64,000 nucleotides of DNA from Streptomyces sp. NBC_01707 (GCF_041438805.1 NZ_CP109190.1:1302001-1366000), one strand, 5' to 3'. Shown: positions 26,206 to 36,221, counted from the stretch's first letter. Program-made: numbers and translations. Notes: generated from the sequence alone by a model not told the origin.

Positions 26206-26748
26206 CTACACGCGGTCCAGCCGCCGGTGCGGCTCGGCGGGCAGCTCCACCTTGACCGGATCGCCCGGCCGGACCCTTCCACCGGACGCGACGACGCCCA
26301 TGATCCCCGCCTTGCGCACGATGTCGCCCGCCGCGTCCCGGCCGACGACCTGCTTCAGCAGGCCGCCCTGGAAATTGTCGATCTGCAGGCACGGGTTGCG
26401 CAGGCCGGTGACCTCGACGACGGCTTCGTCACCGAGGTGCAACAGCGTGCCGACGGGGAGGCCGAGGAGATCGATGCCGCGCGTGGTGACGTTCTCCCCG
26501 AGATCCCCGGGAGCTACCTCGAAGCCCGCCTCCCGCAGCTCCTCGAACAGCTCCTCGTGGATCAGATGGACCTGGCGCAGATTCGGCTGGGTGGGGTCCT
26601 GCGCAACACGGGAACGGTGCTTGACCGTGACTCCGGCATGCACGTCCCCCTCCACACCGAGCCCGGCCAGCAGGGTCACGCTGTCCCTGTTCGGCTTGGT
26701 GAAGCTGTAGGTGCCGTTGCTGCTCACCACGGTGACTGTGCCGCTCAT
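26206..26748 (-). CDS. MOSC-domain protein
   Basis: 180 aa, the size of single-domain MOSC (molybdenum cofactor sulfurase C-terminal) proteins such as YiiM. It shows the conserved HAGVTVKHRSRVAQDPTQPN strip, RQVHLIHEELFEEL and the GDLGENVTTRGIDLLGLPVG motif. The usual sulfur-carrying cysteine is probably that of GLRNPCLQIDNF. The family mobilises sulfur or acts with the molybdenum cofactor. It lies upstream of no moco genes here; a small membrane-protein gene precedes it on the same strand. Confidence 0.88.
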   Translation of the reverse strand: MSGTVTVVSSNGTYSFTKPNRDSVTLLAGLGVEGDVHAGVTVKHRSRVAQDPTQPNLRQVHLIHEELFEELREAGFEVAPGDLGENVTTRGIDLLGLPVGTLLHLGDEAVVEVTGLRNPCLQIDNFQGGLLKQVVGRDAAGDIVRKAGIMGVVASGGRVRPGDPVKVELPAEPHRRLDRV

Positions 26749-26782
26749 CTACGAATGCCCCCCATCCCGGTCACCTGTCTGC

Positions 26783-26965
26783 TCAGCGACCGATTTCCTT
26801 GCGAGTGATCCTGCGGAGCCTGCGCCGCTGCGAGGGATCCAGCATCAGATAGGCCACCGCAGGCACTCCGATGAGCACCAACAGCGACAGCCAGAATCCG
26901 ATGAACGGCATCAGGACGACTGCCACGACCACTCCCCCGATGGCGATCTTTGCGCTGTTCGACAT
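26783..26965 (-). CDS. Small two-helix membrane protein, 60 aa
   Basis: The ATG at 26965 follows GAGGAGTGGAC. The sequence has two hydrophobic segments (IAIGGVVVAVVLMPFIGFWL and SLLVLIGVPAVAYLML) and the strongly basic tail RRRLRRITRKEIGR, which keeps the C-terminus inside. No family was recognised. It may be cotranscribed with the MOSC gene, which begins 34 bp downstream. Confidence 0.7.
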   Translation of the reverse strand: MSNSAKIAIGGVVVAVVLMPFIGFWLSLLVLIGVPAVAYLMLDPSQRRRLRRITRKEIGR

Positions 26966-27118
26966 CGTCCACTCCTCCTTCGCGGCGCGAGCCGCTTCTG
27001 CTGTGACAACGCCTGTGCGGGCCTGTCGGTTCCAGCTTGCACCAGCGGGCGCCTTCATGGGTCGCCCCAGTGCGTTGCCCGGGTCGGCCGCCCCGAGCGG
27101 GCTACTCGCCGAGCTGTC

Positions 27119-28234
27119 TCAGCGAGCCGTCTCGGCGGGTTGCCTCAACGGTTCACCGACCTCATGCATGTGCTGCAGCGCCTGCCGGTAGGACTCGACC
27201 AGGCCGGTCTCCGCGTACGGCATGCCCAGCGACTCGCAGTGGGCTCGTACCAAGTGCTGCGCCCGCCGAAGGTGGGGGCGGGGCATGCTCGGGAACAGAT
27301 GGTGCTCGATCTGGTAGTTGAGCCCGCCGAGGAACCAGTCGGTGAGGACGGCGCCGCGTACGTTGCGCGAGGTGAGGACCTGTCGCTGGAGATGCCCCCA
27401 GCGGTCGCCGTCGGGGTCGGGCATCTCCATGCCTTTGTGGTTCGGCGCGAAGGCCATGCCCAGGTGGAGTCCGAACAGCGCGTGGTGCACGAGCGCGAAG
27501 ACGACGGCCTTGCCGGGGGACATGACGGTGAGCAGCAGCGTCGCGTAGAGCCCGAGATGGGTGACGAGGAGCAGTGCGGACACGACACGCTCGCGGGCGG
27601 GTTGCTGCCGCAGGTACTGGAAGCCGGAGATCTTGAGGGCGATGCCTTCGAGGAGCAGCATCGGGAAGAACAGCCGGGCCTGGTTACGGGTGAGCCAGCG
27701 GGCGAAACCTTCGCGCTGGGCCGCCTGCTTCTGCGTCCAGACGAGGGCGCCGACGCCGACGTCCGGGTCCTTGTCGATGTGGTTGGGGTTGGCGTGGTGG
27801 CGTACGTGCTTGTCGTTCCACCAGGCCTCGTTCATGCCGAGGAGCAGGTTGGCGTGGACCAGACCGATGAGCCGGCTCGCCCGGCGGTCGCCGGTTATCT
27901 GGGCGTGTCCGGCGTCGTGGCCGACGAATGCGGTACGGGACCAGAGGATCGCCAACGGCAGCGCGAGGAGCAGGGTCCACCAGGTGTTTCCGATGAGTAC
28001 CAGGCCGGTGAGCACGCCACCCAGGGCGAGGAGGTTGGAGGCGATCACGGCCGCGTACCATCCGGTGCGCCGCTCCAGGAGCCCTTGCGCCTTCACGGCC
28101 CGCAGGAGCGGCGCGAAGTCACTGCCGCCGACGTCGGCCGCGCGTTGCCCGACGCCCGTGCTCCTGTCGGCGCTGTCCGTACTTCCGGCACGGTCGCGGG
28201 GGCGGTCCGCGACGGTGGATACGGCCTGGGGCAT
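27119..28234 (-). CDS. Membrane fatty-acid (acyl-lipid/acyl-CoA) desaturase
   Basis: 371 aa di-iron membrane desaturase. The ATG at 28234 follows GGAG by five bases. The three histidine clusters that hold the iron pair are present: HDAGH (106-110), HVRHH (143-147) and QIEHH near residue 320. The Gln in the third box is typical of front-end or delta-6-like desaturases. Hydrophobic helices lie at about 60-100 and 215-260. It introduces double bonds into fatty acyl chains using ferredoxin or flavodoxin. The position of the double bond cannot be read from sequence. Confidence 0.92.
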   Translation of the reverse strand: MPQAVSTVADRPRDRAGSTDSADRSTGVGQRAADVGGSDFAPLLRAVKAQGLLERRTGWYAAVIASNLLALGGVLTGLVLIGNTWWTLLLALPLAILWSRTAFVGHDAGHAQITGDRRASRLIGLVHANLLLGMNEAWWNDKHVRHHANPNHIDKDPDVGVGALVWTQKQAAQREGFARWLTRNQARLFFPMLLLEGIALKISGFQYLRQQPARERVVSALLLVTHLGLYATLLLTVMSPGKAVVFALVHHALFGLHLGMAFAPNHKGMEMPDPDGDRWGHLQRQVLTSRNVRGAVLTDWFLGGLNYQIEHHLFPSMPRPHLRRAQHLVRAHCESLGMPYAETGLVESYRQALQHMHEVGEPLRQPAETAR

Positions 28235-28343
28235 GTTGACTCCGGTCTCTGGGAGGCACGGGAAGCTGCTCTGACCTGTTGAAACGTACGGGCTGGGGTC
28301 CTGCGGCAACCATGGCGCCACCACCCGGAGTCTCGGGGGGTAG

Positions 28344-28361
28344 CCCCCTCCTGGGAGGGGG
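28344..28361. promoter_or_regulatory. G/C hairpin in the desaturase-helicase divergent region
   Basis: CCCCCTC, four bases, GAGGGGG, flanked by GTAGC and GCTAC that can extend pairing imperfectly. It is positioned about 110 bp upstream of the desaturase start and 140 bp before the SNF2 start. It may be a leader attenuator or operator for either gene. Confidence 0.35.
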
Positions 28362-28503
28362 GTGCTGGCTACACCGGGCAGCCCGCAGTCGCCAGTGAAG
28401 TGAGCCGGATCACGGCGATTCCGCTCCCGGACGGCCTCACCGGTGGAGTACCCTCGGCGACCTTGGGCCCCCACTAGTCAAATTTGAGGAATTCGACATC
28501 GCT

Positions 28504-31419
28504 GTGCACAGGCTCCCTGCGGCAACCCTCGCCGAGATCTCCGCACTCTCCCGCTGCTCCGTCGTCTTCCTTCCCGCGGATCCCTCCCGTACCGGCCGGG
28601 TCGCCTTCTGGCATCCGGACGGCAGCAGCCCGCCCGATGCACCTGGGACCGTCGGGGAACTGACCGTCGTCGGAGCCGACATCCGCCCGTACGATGTGCC
28701 GGCACTGCTGTTGCCGGTGCGGGACGCCCTGCCCGTACTGACCCGCGCGCGGGCCGCGGCGCAGGCCTCGCCCTCGGCTGCGTTCTGGGGCGCGGCCGCC
28801 CTCCTCGCCCTGCAACTCGCCGCCCGTGGACTGCTGCTGCCGGGGCTGAGCGCCTCCGACCACGACGCGTGGCGGGCGGGTCCGCTGGCCGCCGCCGACC
28901 TCGACCGGATCCGTGACCTCGCGGCTTCCATGCCGCCCACCGCCCATGCCGTACCGCTGGACGACGCCGTGGAGCCCGTGCTGCTGCCGGAGCCGGAGCG
29001 GCTGCTGCGCGCGTTCCTGGACGCGGTGGCCGACGGTCTGCCGCGCACGCCCGCCGCGGTGTTCGCCACCGGAAGCCCGGCCTTCGCCGCCGCCGCGCCG
29101 CAGCGCCTGCCCGAGCACCGGGCCTGGGCCGCCGATGTCGCGGCCGGGCACGACGCGGGTGTGCGGCTCTCGCTGCGCGTCGAGGTCACCGGTCTGACTC
29201 CTGCTCACGAGGACGCCGGGCAAGGTGCCGGGCCGTCCTTCCGTGCCGTCCTGCAGATCCACAGCGTCAGCGATCCGACAGTGGTCGCCGACGCCGCGGA
29301 CGTCTGGGCGGGCACCGCGCCCACCGCTGCGGGGTTCGGTCCGCGCGCCCGGATGGACGCCCTCCTCGCCCTGCGCCGCGCCGCCCGCGCCTGGCCACCG
29401 CTGACGCCGCTGCTGTCGGCCGCCGTACCGGACTTCGTCGAGCCGGCCGACGAGGAGATCGCCGAACTGCTCGGCTCGGCCGCACGGTCGCTCGCCGCGA
29501 CCGGGGTCCAGGTGCACTGGCCCAAGGAGCTCGCCCGCACCCTCACCGCACGCGCGGTGATCGGCCCGCCGGACCACGGGGAAGCCGGGGACACCGGCGA
29601 CAGCGGAAGCGACCACGGCGGCGAGTCCTCGGACAGACAGTCCGCGTCCGACGTCCCGTCGTTCCTGTCGGCCGACGCACTGCTGGCGTTCAACTGGTGG
29701 TTCGCACTCGGCGACCAGCAGCTCAGCCGCGCCGAACTGGACCGGTTGGCCGAAGCCGGCAGACCGATCGTCCGGCTGCGCAACCAGTGGGTGCTCATCG
29801 ACCCGGAGGAGGCACGCCGAGCCCGCGAGACGCAGGACCGCAAGGTCACGCCGATCGCTGCGCTCGGGGCCGCTCTGACCGGTTCCACCGAGATCGACGG
29901 CCGCCCGGTCGACGTGCAGGCGACCGGCTGGCTGGAGCGACTGCGGGCGCGGGTCGCCGATCCGGAGTCCGGTGCGCAGCAGACGGTCGGTCAGCCCTCC
30001 GCGCTCAGCGCGACGCTCCGCGACTATCAGCTGCGCGGTCTGAACTGGCTCCACACCATGACCTCGCTCGGCCTCGGCGGCTGTCTCGCCGACGACATGG
30101 GCCTCGGCAAGACCATCACCCTCATCGCGCTGCATCTGCACCGTCAGAGCTTCGAGGAGGCCGCCGGACCGACCCTGGTGGTCTGCCCGACCTCACTGAT
30201 GGGCAACTGGCAGCGGGAGATCGAGAGGTTCGCACCCGGCACACCGGTACGGCGCTTCCACGGCGCGGCCCGGAGCCTGGAGGACCTGGTGGACGGCGAG
30301 TTCGTCCTCACCACGTACGGCACGATGCGGCTCGACGCGGCGAAGCTCGCCGGGGCCGGTTGGTCCATGGTGGTCGCCGACGAGGCGCAGCACGTGAAGA
30401 ACCCGTACTCGGCGACCGCGCAGCAGCTGCGGACGATCGGTGCGCGGGCGCGGGTGGCGCTCACCGGTACCCCCGTGGAGAACAACCTGTCCGAGCTGTG
30501 GGCCATCCTCGACTGGACGACGCCCGGGCTTCTCGGCCGTCTCGGCACGTTCCGTACCCGGTACGCGCGGGCCGTGGAAGGCGGCAACGACCCGGCGGCG
30601 GCCGAGCGACTCGCTGCCCTGGTGCGGCCGTTCCTGCTGAGGCGGCGCAAGTCCGATCCGGGGATCGCCCCGGAGCTGCCGCCGAAGACGGAGACCGACC
30701 GCACGGTCTCGCTGACGGCGGAGCAGACCGGTCTGTACGAGGCGGTGGTACGGGAGACCCTGGCCGAGATCTCCGGCGCCGACGGATTCGCCCGGCGCGG
30801 CCTCGTGATGAAGCTGCTGACGGCGTTGAAGCAGATCTGCAACCACCCTGCGCAGTACCTCAAGGAGGAGCGGCCGCGGATCGCTGACCGTTCGGGAAAG
30901 CTGGAGCTCCTCGACGAGCTGCTCGACACCATTCTCGCGGAGGACGCGAGCGTGCTCGTGTTCACCCAGTACGTACAGATGGCACGGCTGCTCGAACAGC
31001 ATCTGGCGGCGCGCGGCGTAGGCACCCAGTTTCTGCACGGCGGTACGCCGATCGCCGAGCGCGAGGCCATGGTGGACCGGTTCCAGGCGGGCGAGTCCCC
31101 GGTCTTCCTGCTGTCGCTGAAGGCGGCCGGTACGGGCCTCAACCTCACCCGGGCGGGCCACGTGGTGCACTTCGACCGCTGGTGGAACCCCGCGGTCGAG
31201 GCACAGGCCACCGACCGTGCGTACCGCATCGGGCAGACCCAGCCGGTGCAGGTGCACCGGCTGATCACCGAGGGAACCATCGAGGACCGGATCGCCGACA
31301 TGCTGGCCCGCAAGCAGGGCCTTGCGGATGCCGTGCTGGGTTCCGGTGAGACGGCGCTGACCGAACTCACCGACGCGGAACTTGCCGATCTGGTGCAGCT
31401 GCGAGGGGGCGCGCGATGA
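28504..31419 (+). CDS. SNF2-family DEAD/DEAH helicase
   Basis: 971 aa. The N-terminal half is the SNF2 helicase-associated region found in bacterial homologues. The ATPase core has the Q-like LRDYQLRGLNWLHTM, Walker A DDMGLGKTITL, motif II DEAQ (VVADEAQHVKN) and motif III LTGTPVENNLSELW. Helicase C carries VLVFTQYVQMARLLEQH, LSLKAAGTGLNLTRA and DRAYRIGQTQPVQVHR (motif VI). A GTG at 28504 is the start. It overlaps the SWIM gene by 4 bp, a pairing seen widely in actinobacteria; the two proteins probably act together on DNA. Confidence 0.93.
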   Translation: MHRLPAATLAEISALSRCSVVFLPADPSRTGRVAFWHPDGSSPPDAPGTVGELTVVGADIRPYDVPALLLPVRDALPVLTRARAAAQASPSAAFWGAAALLALQLAARGLLLPGLSASDHDAWRAGPLAAADLDRIRDLAASMPPTAHAVPLDDAVEPVLLPEPERLLRAFLDAVADGLPRTPAAVFATGSPAFAAAAPQRLPEHRAWAADVAAGHDAGVRLSLRVEVTGLTPAHEDAGQGAGPSFRAVLQIHSVSDPTVVADAADVWAGTAPTAAGFGPRARMDALLALRRAARAWPPLTPLLSAAVPDFVEPADEEIAELLGSAARSLAATGVQVHWPKELARTLTARAVIGPPDHGEAGDTGDSGSDHGGESSDRQSASDVPSFLSADALLAFNWWFALGDQQLSRAELDRLAEAGRPIVRLRNQWVLIDPEEARRARETQDRKVTPIAALGAALTGSTEIDGRPVDVQATGWLERLRARVADPESGAQQTVGQPSALSATLRDYQLRGLNWLHTMTSLGLGGCLADDMGLGKTITLIALHLHRQSFEEAAGPTLVVCPTSLMGNWQREIERFAPGTPVRRFHGAARSLEDLVDGEFVLTTYGTMRLDAAKLAGAGWSMVVADEAQHVKNPYSATAQQLRTIGARARVALTGTPVENNLSELWAILDWTTPGLLGRLGTFRTRYARAVEGGNDPAAAERLAALVRPFLLRRRKSDPGIAPELPPKTETDRTVSLTAEQTGLYEAVVRETLAEISGADGFARRGLVMKLLTALKQICNHPAQYLKEERPRIADRSGKLELLDELLDTILAEDASVLVFTQYVQMARLLEQHLAARGVGTQFLHGGTPIAEREAMVDRFQAGESPVFLLSLKAAGTGLNLTRAGHVVHFDRWWNPAVEAQATDRAYRIGQTQPVQVHRLITEGTIEDRIADMLARKQGLADAVLGSGETALTELTDAELADLVQLRGGAR

Positions 31420-32807
31420 GCGACACGTACGGGACCGACGGATACCCGAACCCTGGATACCAGGGCGAGGAGTACGACGACGAATACGAGGCGGAGGACA
31501 GCGACCCCGCATCCCGCGGAGCCGAGGTGTCGGCGCCGGGGCAGGAACGTACCTTTGCTGCTCTGCCGCCCGCACGAGGCCGTGGCTTCGCCGAGTCCTG
31601 GTGGGGCCGTGCCTGGCTGAAGGCCCTGGAGGACACCGCGCTCGACGGCCAACAGGTCAAGAAGGGGCGCCGGCTCGCCGGCGAGGGAAGGGTCGGCGCG
31701 GTCTCCGTACGCCCGGGTCGGATCACCGCAGTCGTCCAGGACCGGGACTCGACCCCGTACCGCAGTGACGTCCTGCTCCAGCAGCTGAGCGAGGAGGAGT
31801 GGGACCGCTTCCTGGACATGGCGGTCGACCGGGCCGGGCACATCGCCGCACTCCTCGACCGGGAGATGCCGCCGCATCTGGTGGAGGACGCGGCGGCGGC
31901 CGGGGTGGATCTGCTGCCGGGGATCGGCGATCTGGATCCGGAGTGCACCTGCGAGGCGTGGGACCACTGTCCGCACTCCGCCGCCCTCTGCTACCAAGTG
32001 GCACGGCTGCTGGACCAGGACCCCTTCGTCCTGCTGCTGATGCGGGGGCGCGGCGAGCGGCGGGTGCTCGACGATCTCCAGGCACGGATCACGGCCCGGA
32101 CCGCGGAGCGGCAACCGGCGGAGTCCTCCCGCGCGGAGGACCGGCGGGCGCGTGGCGTACGCGCGGACGAGGCATTCGCCGCGCAGGAGATCCTGCCTCC
32201 GCTGCCCGCGCCACCCCCGCTGCCCGCCGAGCCCGGCCCCCCGCCGTCGCTGGACACGGAGACCGGACCGGAGCCCGGTCTCGAGCCGGCCGCGCTGGAA
32301 GTGCTGGCGACCGACAGCGCCGTCCGGGCCTACCGGATGCTGGCCGAAGCCCTGTCCCCGGACCACGGACAGCAGCCCGTGCAGGCCGGGTTGACGCCGG
32401 AGCAGGATGCCGTACGGCTGGCCGCCGACGCCCGTCCCGAGCCCTGGCTCATGACACGGCTCGCCACCGGATCGGGGCGGCAGCGGGCCGAGCTCGACGC
32501 CGCTGTGCGGGCCTGGGGTTACGGCGGGACGGCAGCGCTCACCGTGTTCGACGAGGAGTGGGCACCGGATCCGGCGTCCCACGCCCGGGCACTCACCCGG
32601 CTCGCCGCGGCGTGGGAGGACGGCGAGCGTCCGCAGCTGCGGGCGGTGCGCAACCGGTGGACCGTGGCAGGCGGTGACGCACAGCTGCGCTACGGGCGGG
32701 ACGGGCGCTGGTGGCCGTACCGCAAGGAGCGTGGGCGCTGGATTCCGGCGGGCCCGTCGGACGACGACCCGGCGGCGGCGCTGTCGGAAGCACTCGGCGT
32801 GGGGTAA
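31416..32807 (+). CDS. SWIM zinc-finger protein
   Basis: 463 aa, start overlapping the SNF2 stop (ATGA). The SWIM finger reads CTCEAWDHCPH (about residues 175-185, CxCx6CxH), which would bind zinc and nucleic acid. Before it is a conserved N-terminal block with FAESWWGRAWLKALED. After it comes a Pro-rich linker and a C-terminal region with several Trp residues (WWPYRKERGRW). Coupling to the helicase strongly suggests a joint DNA-transaction role; no biochemical function is known to me. Confidence 0.9.
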   Translation: MSDTYGTDGYPNPGYQGEEYDDEYEAEDSDPASRGAEVSAPGQERTFAALPPARGRGFAESWWGRAWLKALEDTALDGQQVKKGRRLAGEGRVGAVSVRPGRITAVVQDRDSTPYRSDVLLQQLSEEEWDRFLDMAVDRAGHIAALLDREMPPHLVEDAAAAGVDLLPGIGDLDPECTCEAWDHCPHSAALCYQVARLLDQDPFVLLLMRGRGERRVLDDLQARITARTAERQPAESSRAEDRRARGVRADEAFAAQEILPPLPAPPPLPAEPGPPPSLDTETGPEPGLEPAALEVLATDSAVRAYRMLAEALSPDHGQQPVQAGLTPEQDAVRLAADARPEPWLMTRLATGSGRQRAELDAAVRAWGYGGTAALTVFDEEWAPDPASHARALTRLAAAWEDGERPQLRAVRNRWTVAGGDAQLRYGRDGRWWPYRKERGRWIPAGPSDDDPAAALSEALGVG

Positions 32808-32994
32808 CCCGCCTTCCGGTGGACCTCGTCTCACCGGGCTGCCGCGCCCCTCCCTCAACTCCCTTGCTCCCTACCGATTTTCGGCCGCCTGCCATCTTCC
32901 GCCATCCGCGCCACGGCCGTACGGTGGGGCGCGCGAGACGCTCGGCCGTACATCGGACAACGCATTCCGGTCAACGGACAGAGGGAGTCACGGA

Positions 32995-34482
32995 GTGTCG
33001 GGGGAATCGGAAACCACACTGCTGCGCGATGCCGTCGGGCTGCGCGAAGTTCTCTTCCAGAGCATCACGGCGATGGCGCCCGCCGCTGCCATCGCCGCGT
33101 CCATCCCGTCCGGGGCCGCGTTCGCCGGCGGCAGTCTGCCGCTCTCCGTGCTGGTGGCGCTGGTGGCCTGTCTGTTCACCGCGTCGTGCGTCGCGGAGCT
33201 GGCCCGTCACCTGCCGGCGGCGGGTTCGGTAGCCACGTACTCCGCACAGGGCCTGCATCCGGCCGTCGGCTTCCTGGTGGGCTGGGGCTATGTCTTCGTC
33301 GAGGCGCTGGTGCCCGCGTTGCTGCTGCTCCAGCTCGGGTTCACGACAGCGGGCACCCTGCACCAGGAGTGGTCGTCGTACCCGGCGGACCTGTGGTGGC
33401 CGTGGTCGCTTCTGGGTGCGGTCGTCATCGCGCTCGCCGGCTACTTCGGCGTCCGGGCCTCCGCCCGCTTCGGGACCGTGCTCGGCATCTTCGAGGTGCT
33501 GGTCTTCGTCGCCTTCGCGGTGCTGCTGATCGGACAGGCCGGCTCGGACAACACCCTGTCGGTGTTCGGTACGTCGCACACCGCGGACGGCTTCGACGGC
33601 ATCAGCGGGATCTTCGCGGGCTCCGTCTACACCGTGCTGGCGTTCGCGGGCTTCGAGGCGGCGGCGCCACTCGCCGAGGAGACGAAGAACCCGCGGCGCA
33701 CGATGCGCCGGGCGGTGCTCGGCGCCGCGCTGTCGATCGGCCTGGTGTACGTCCTCACCACATACGCGATGTCCGTCTACTTCGGGCCGGACAAATTCTC
33801 CGGATTCGGCGCTTCGGGGGCGGCGTCGTGGGAAGGCGTGGCCCGTGCCTCGTTCGGGTTGTTCTGGGTGCTGCTCTTCCTCGCCGTCGTCAACTCGACC
33901 GTGGCCAACGCCAACGCGTGCGCGAACGTGTCGACGCGTACGGCCTTCGCCCTGGGGCGCATCGGAGTGTTCCCGCAGGCGTTCGCCAGGCTCCATCCAC
34001 GCCGCCGCTCCCCCGTCACCGGGGTGGCCGCGCAGTTCGTGATCGCGGTCGGCGCGACGCTCGGGCTCGGCTTCGGCTACGACCCGGTGACCGCGTTCGT
34101 GCTGCTGGCCACCATCATCGTGACCGTGATCATCGGTGTGTACATCGTCGTCAACCTCGCCTGCGCCGGGTACTTCCTGCGCCGGCGTCGCGACGCGTTC
34201 AACCCGGTACTCCATCTTCTCTTCCCGGTGCTGGGCATCGCGGCGTTCGTACCGGCGCTGCTGACGGCCGCCGGAATCCCGGTCTTCGATTTCGTCTCGG
34301 AGCTCAGCGCCCCCGTCTCGTACGCCGGCCCGGTGGTCGGCATCTGGATGCTCATCGGTATCGGTGTGCTGGTGGTGCTGGTGCGCAGGCATCCGGAGCG
34401 GGTGGCACAGACTGGTCGGATCCATCTGGACGAGGCCCCGGAGGCCGTCGTCGACGTCGAGGCAGGAGCAGAACAGCGATGA
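32995..34482 (+). CDS. APC-superfamily amino-acid/amide permease
   Basis: 495 aa with about 12 membrane helices. The GTG at 32995 follows AGGGAG. The N-terminus LREVLFQSITAMAPAAAIA is the APC signature in TM1. TM6 has LAFAGFEAAAPLAEETKNPRRT, the substrate-binding hinge and the conserved loop after it. It overlaps the acetamidase/formamidase gene by 4 bp (ATGA), so it probably imports the amide, or the amino acid related to it, that the neighbouring hydrolase cleaves. Confidence 0.9.
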   Translation: MSGESETTLLRDAVGLREVLFQSITAMAPAAAIAASIPSGAAFAGGSLPLSVLVALVACLFTASCVAELARHLPAAGSVATYSAQGLHPAVGFLVGWGYVFVEALVPALLLLQLGFTTAGTLHQEWSSYPADLWWPWSLLGAVVIALAGYFGVRASARFGTVLGIFEVLVFVAFAVLLIGQAGSDNTLSVFGTSHTADGFDGISGIFAGSVYTVLAFAGFEAAAPLAEETKNPRRTMRRAVLGAALSIGLVYVLTTYAMSVYFGPDKFSGFGASGAASWEGVARASFGLFWVLLFLAVVNSTVANANACANVSTRTAFALGRIGVFPQAFARLHPRRRSPVTGVAAQFVIAVGATLGLGFGYDPVTAFVLLATIIVTVIIGVYIVVNLACAGYFLRRRRDAFNPVLHLLFPVLGIAAFVPALLTAAGIPVFDFVSELSAPVSYAGPVVGIWMLIGIGVLVVLVRRHPERVAQTGRIHLDEAPEAVVDVEAGAEQR

Positions 34483-35495
34483 GCGACCCGCGGATCCTGA
34501 CGGTGCGCCCCAAGGAGGACGAGTACGCATGGACCTTCGGCGGTGCGGCGCCGGTGGCCCGGATCGAGCCCGGCACCTTCCTCGACGTGTACACGGAGGA
34601 CTGCTTCGCGGGCCGGGTGCGCTCCGAGAAGGACCTGGTCTCCGCCGTCTGCGAGTTCCCGTTCCTCAACCCGCAGACCGGTCCTTTCCATGTCGTGGGG
34701 GCGGAGCCGGGCGATACCGTCGCGGTGCACTTCGTGTCGATCGAACCGGCCAGGGACTGGGCGGCGTCCACGACCGTGCCGCTGTTCGGCGCCCTCACCT
34801 CCACCCATACGACGGCTTCGTTGCAGGCCCCGCTGCCGGAGGTGGTGTGGATGTGGCAGCTCGACCGGGCCCGCCGCACCTGTCTCTTCAGCGCCCGCGA
34901 CAGCGACATCCAGGTGGAGCTGCCGATGGATCCGATGCACGGGACGGTCGGGGTGGCTCCGGCCAATCTGGAGGTGCGTTCCGCGCTGGTGCCGGACGCG
35001 CACGGCGGAAACATGGACACGCCCGAGATGCGGGCCGGGGTCACCTGCTATCTGGGGGTCAATGTCGAAGGTGCGCTGTTGAGTCTGGGTGATGGCCATG
35101 CCCGGCAGGGTGAGGGCGAGACCTGTGGGGTCGCGGTTGAGTGCGCGATGAACACGGTGGTGCTGGTCGAGCTGCTGAAGGGTGTCGCGACGCCGTGGCC
35201 GCGGATCGAGTCGGACACCCATCTGATCTCGACCGGTTCTGCCCGCCCTCTCGAAGACGCCTTCCGCGTATCGCAGTTGGACCTGGTGCAGTGGCTGGCA
35301 CGCGACTACGGGCTCTCCGAGCTCGATGCGTACCAGCTGATCAGCCAGGCCGGTGAAGCTCCGTTGGCGAATGTCTGCGACACCAACTACACCTGTGTGG
35401 CGAAGATCCGCAAGAATTGGCTGCCTGCGGGTGATCCTCATGGTGGGCTGCACCGTCATCTGCGGGAGACCGCCGCACTGCTTCCCAGCCCCTGA
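34479..35495 (+). CDS. Acetamidase/formamidase family protein
   Basis: 338 aa FmdA/AmdA-family amidohydrolase that releases ammonia from formamide, acetamide or a similar short amide. Family blocks visible are PGTFLDVYTEDCFAGRV, NPQTGPFHVVGAEPGDTVAV and LPMDPMHGTVGVAP. HGGNMDTPEMRAG and LSLGDGHARQGEGETCG follow. Start at 34479 inside the permease stop. The permease-hydrolase coupling suggests a nitrogen-scavenging unit. The exact amide is unknown. Confidence 0.9.
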   Translation: MSDPRILTVRPKEDEYAWTFGGAAPVARIEPGTFLDVYTEDCFAGRVRSEKDLVSAVCEFPFLNPQTGPFHVVGAEPGDTVAVHFVSIEPARDWAASTTVPLFGALTSTHTTASLQAPLPEVVWMWQLDRARRTCLFSARDSDIQVELPMDPMHGTVGVAPANLEVRSALVPDAHGGNMDTPEMRAGVTCYLGVNVEGALLSLGDGHARQGEGETCGVAVECAMNTVVLVELLKGVATPWPRIESDTHLISTGSARPLEDAFRVSQLDLVQWLARDYGLSELDAYQLISQAGEAPLANVCDTNYTCVAKIRKNWLPAGDPHGGLHRHLRETAALLPSP

Positions 35496-35528
35496 TCCTG
35501 GAACCTCCCTCCCCGCACAGGAGCATTC

Positions 35529-36122
35529 ATGCACCGCAGAAGGATCCTTCAGGGCGCCGCGGCGACGGCGGCCGCCGCTCTGCTCCCGGCCTCCACCCGC
35601 GCGATGGCCTCTTCCACGGCGGGCTCCACCGACTATCCGCTCGCGCACTGGATTCCGGCCTCCACCGCCAACTACACCGCCTCGACGCGCCCTTCGGCGT
35701 ATCCGGTGGAGTACGTGATCATCCATGTCACGCAGGAGCTGTTCTCGGACGCGATCGGGATCTTCCAGAATCCGGCGAAGCAGGTATCCGCCCACTATGT
35801 GGTGCGTTCGGCCGACGGGTACATCGCGCAGTGCGTCCGGGAACAGGACATCGCCTGGCACGCGGGAAATTGGGACTACAACACGCGCAGTGTCGGCATC
35901 GAGCACGAGGGCTGGGTGGACCGGCCGGCGTACTTCACCGACGCCCTGTACGAGCAGTCGGCGCTGCTGACCGCTTCGGTCTGCGACCGCTACGGCATCC
36001 CCAAGGACCGTGCACACATTCTCGGACACGTCGAGGTACCGGGCACCGATCACACCGATCCCGGACCCAGCTGGGACTGGGTGCGCTACATCCGCCTCGT
36101 CAACCTCTTCAGCGCCGGCTGA
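35529..36122 (+). CDS. Secreted N-acetylmuramoyl-L-alanine amidase (PGRP/Amidase_2)
   Basis: 197 aa. The N-terminus MHRRRILQGAAATAAAALL has an arginine pair and a mild hydrophobic core, suggesting a Tat signal cleaved after about residue 27. The amidase fold shows VEYVIIHVTQ (first zinc His), QVSAHYVVRSADG, IAWHAGNWDYNTRSVGIEHEG and ILGHVEVPGTDHTDPG (His and the final zinc ligands). It cleaves the peptide from the glycan in peptidoglycan. AGGAG lies upstream of the ATG. It follows the acetamidase gene after 33 bp, possibly on the same transcript. Confidence 0.9.
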   Translation: MHRRRILQGAAATAAAALLPASTRAMASSTAGSTDYPLAHWIPASTANYTASTRPSAYPVEYVIIHVTQELFSDAIGIFQNPAKQVSAHYVVRSADGYIAQCVREQDIAWHAGNWDYNTRSVGIEHEGWVDRPAYFTDALYEQSALLTASVCDRYGIPKDRAHILGHVEVPGTDHTDPGPSWDWVRYIRLVNLFSAG

Positions 36123-36221
36123 ACCGCAGCCTCGTGTGACTGCTCTCCGCACCGAGGTTGTCGCAGAGCCCTGCTGCGACGACGATGGGGTTGCACGACA
36201 CCCCTTGGACGGGAGGGCGAG

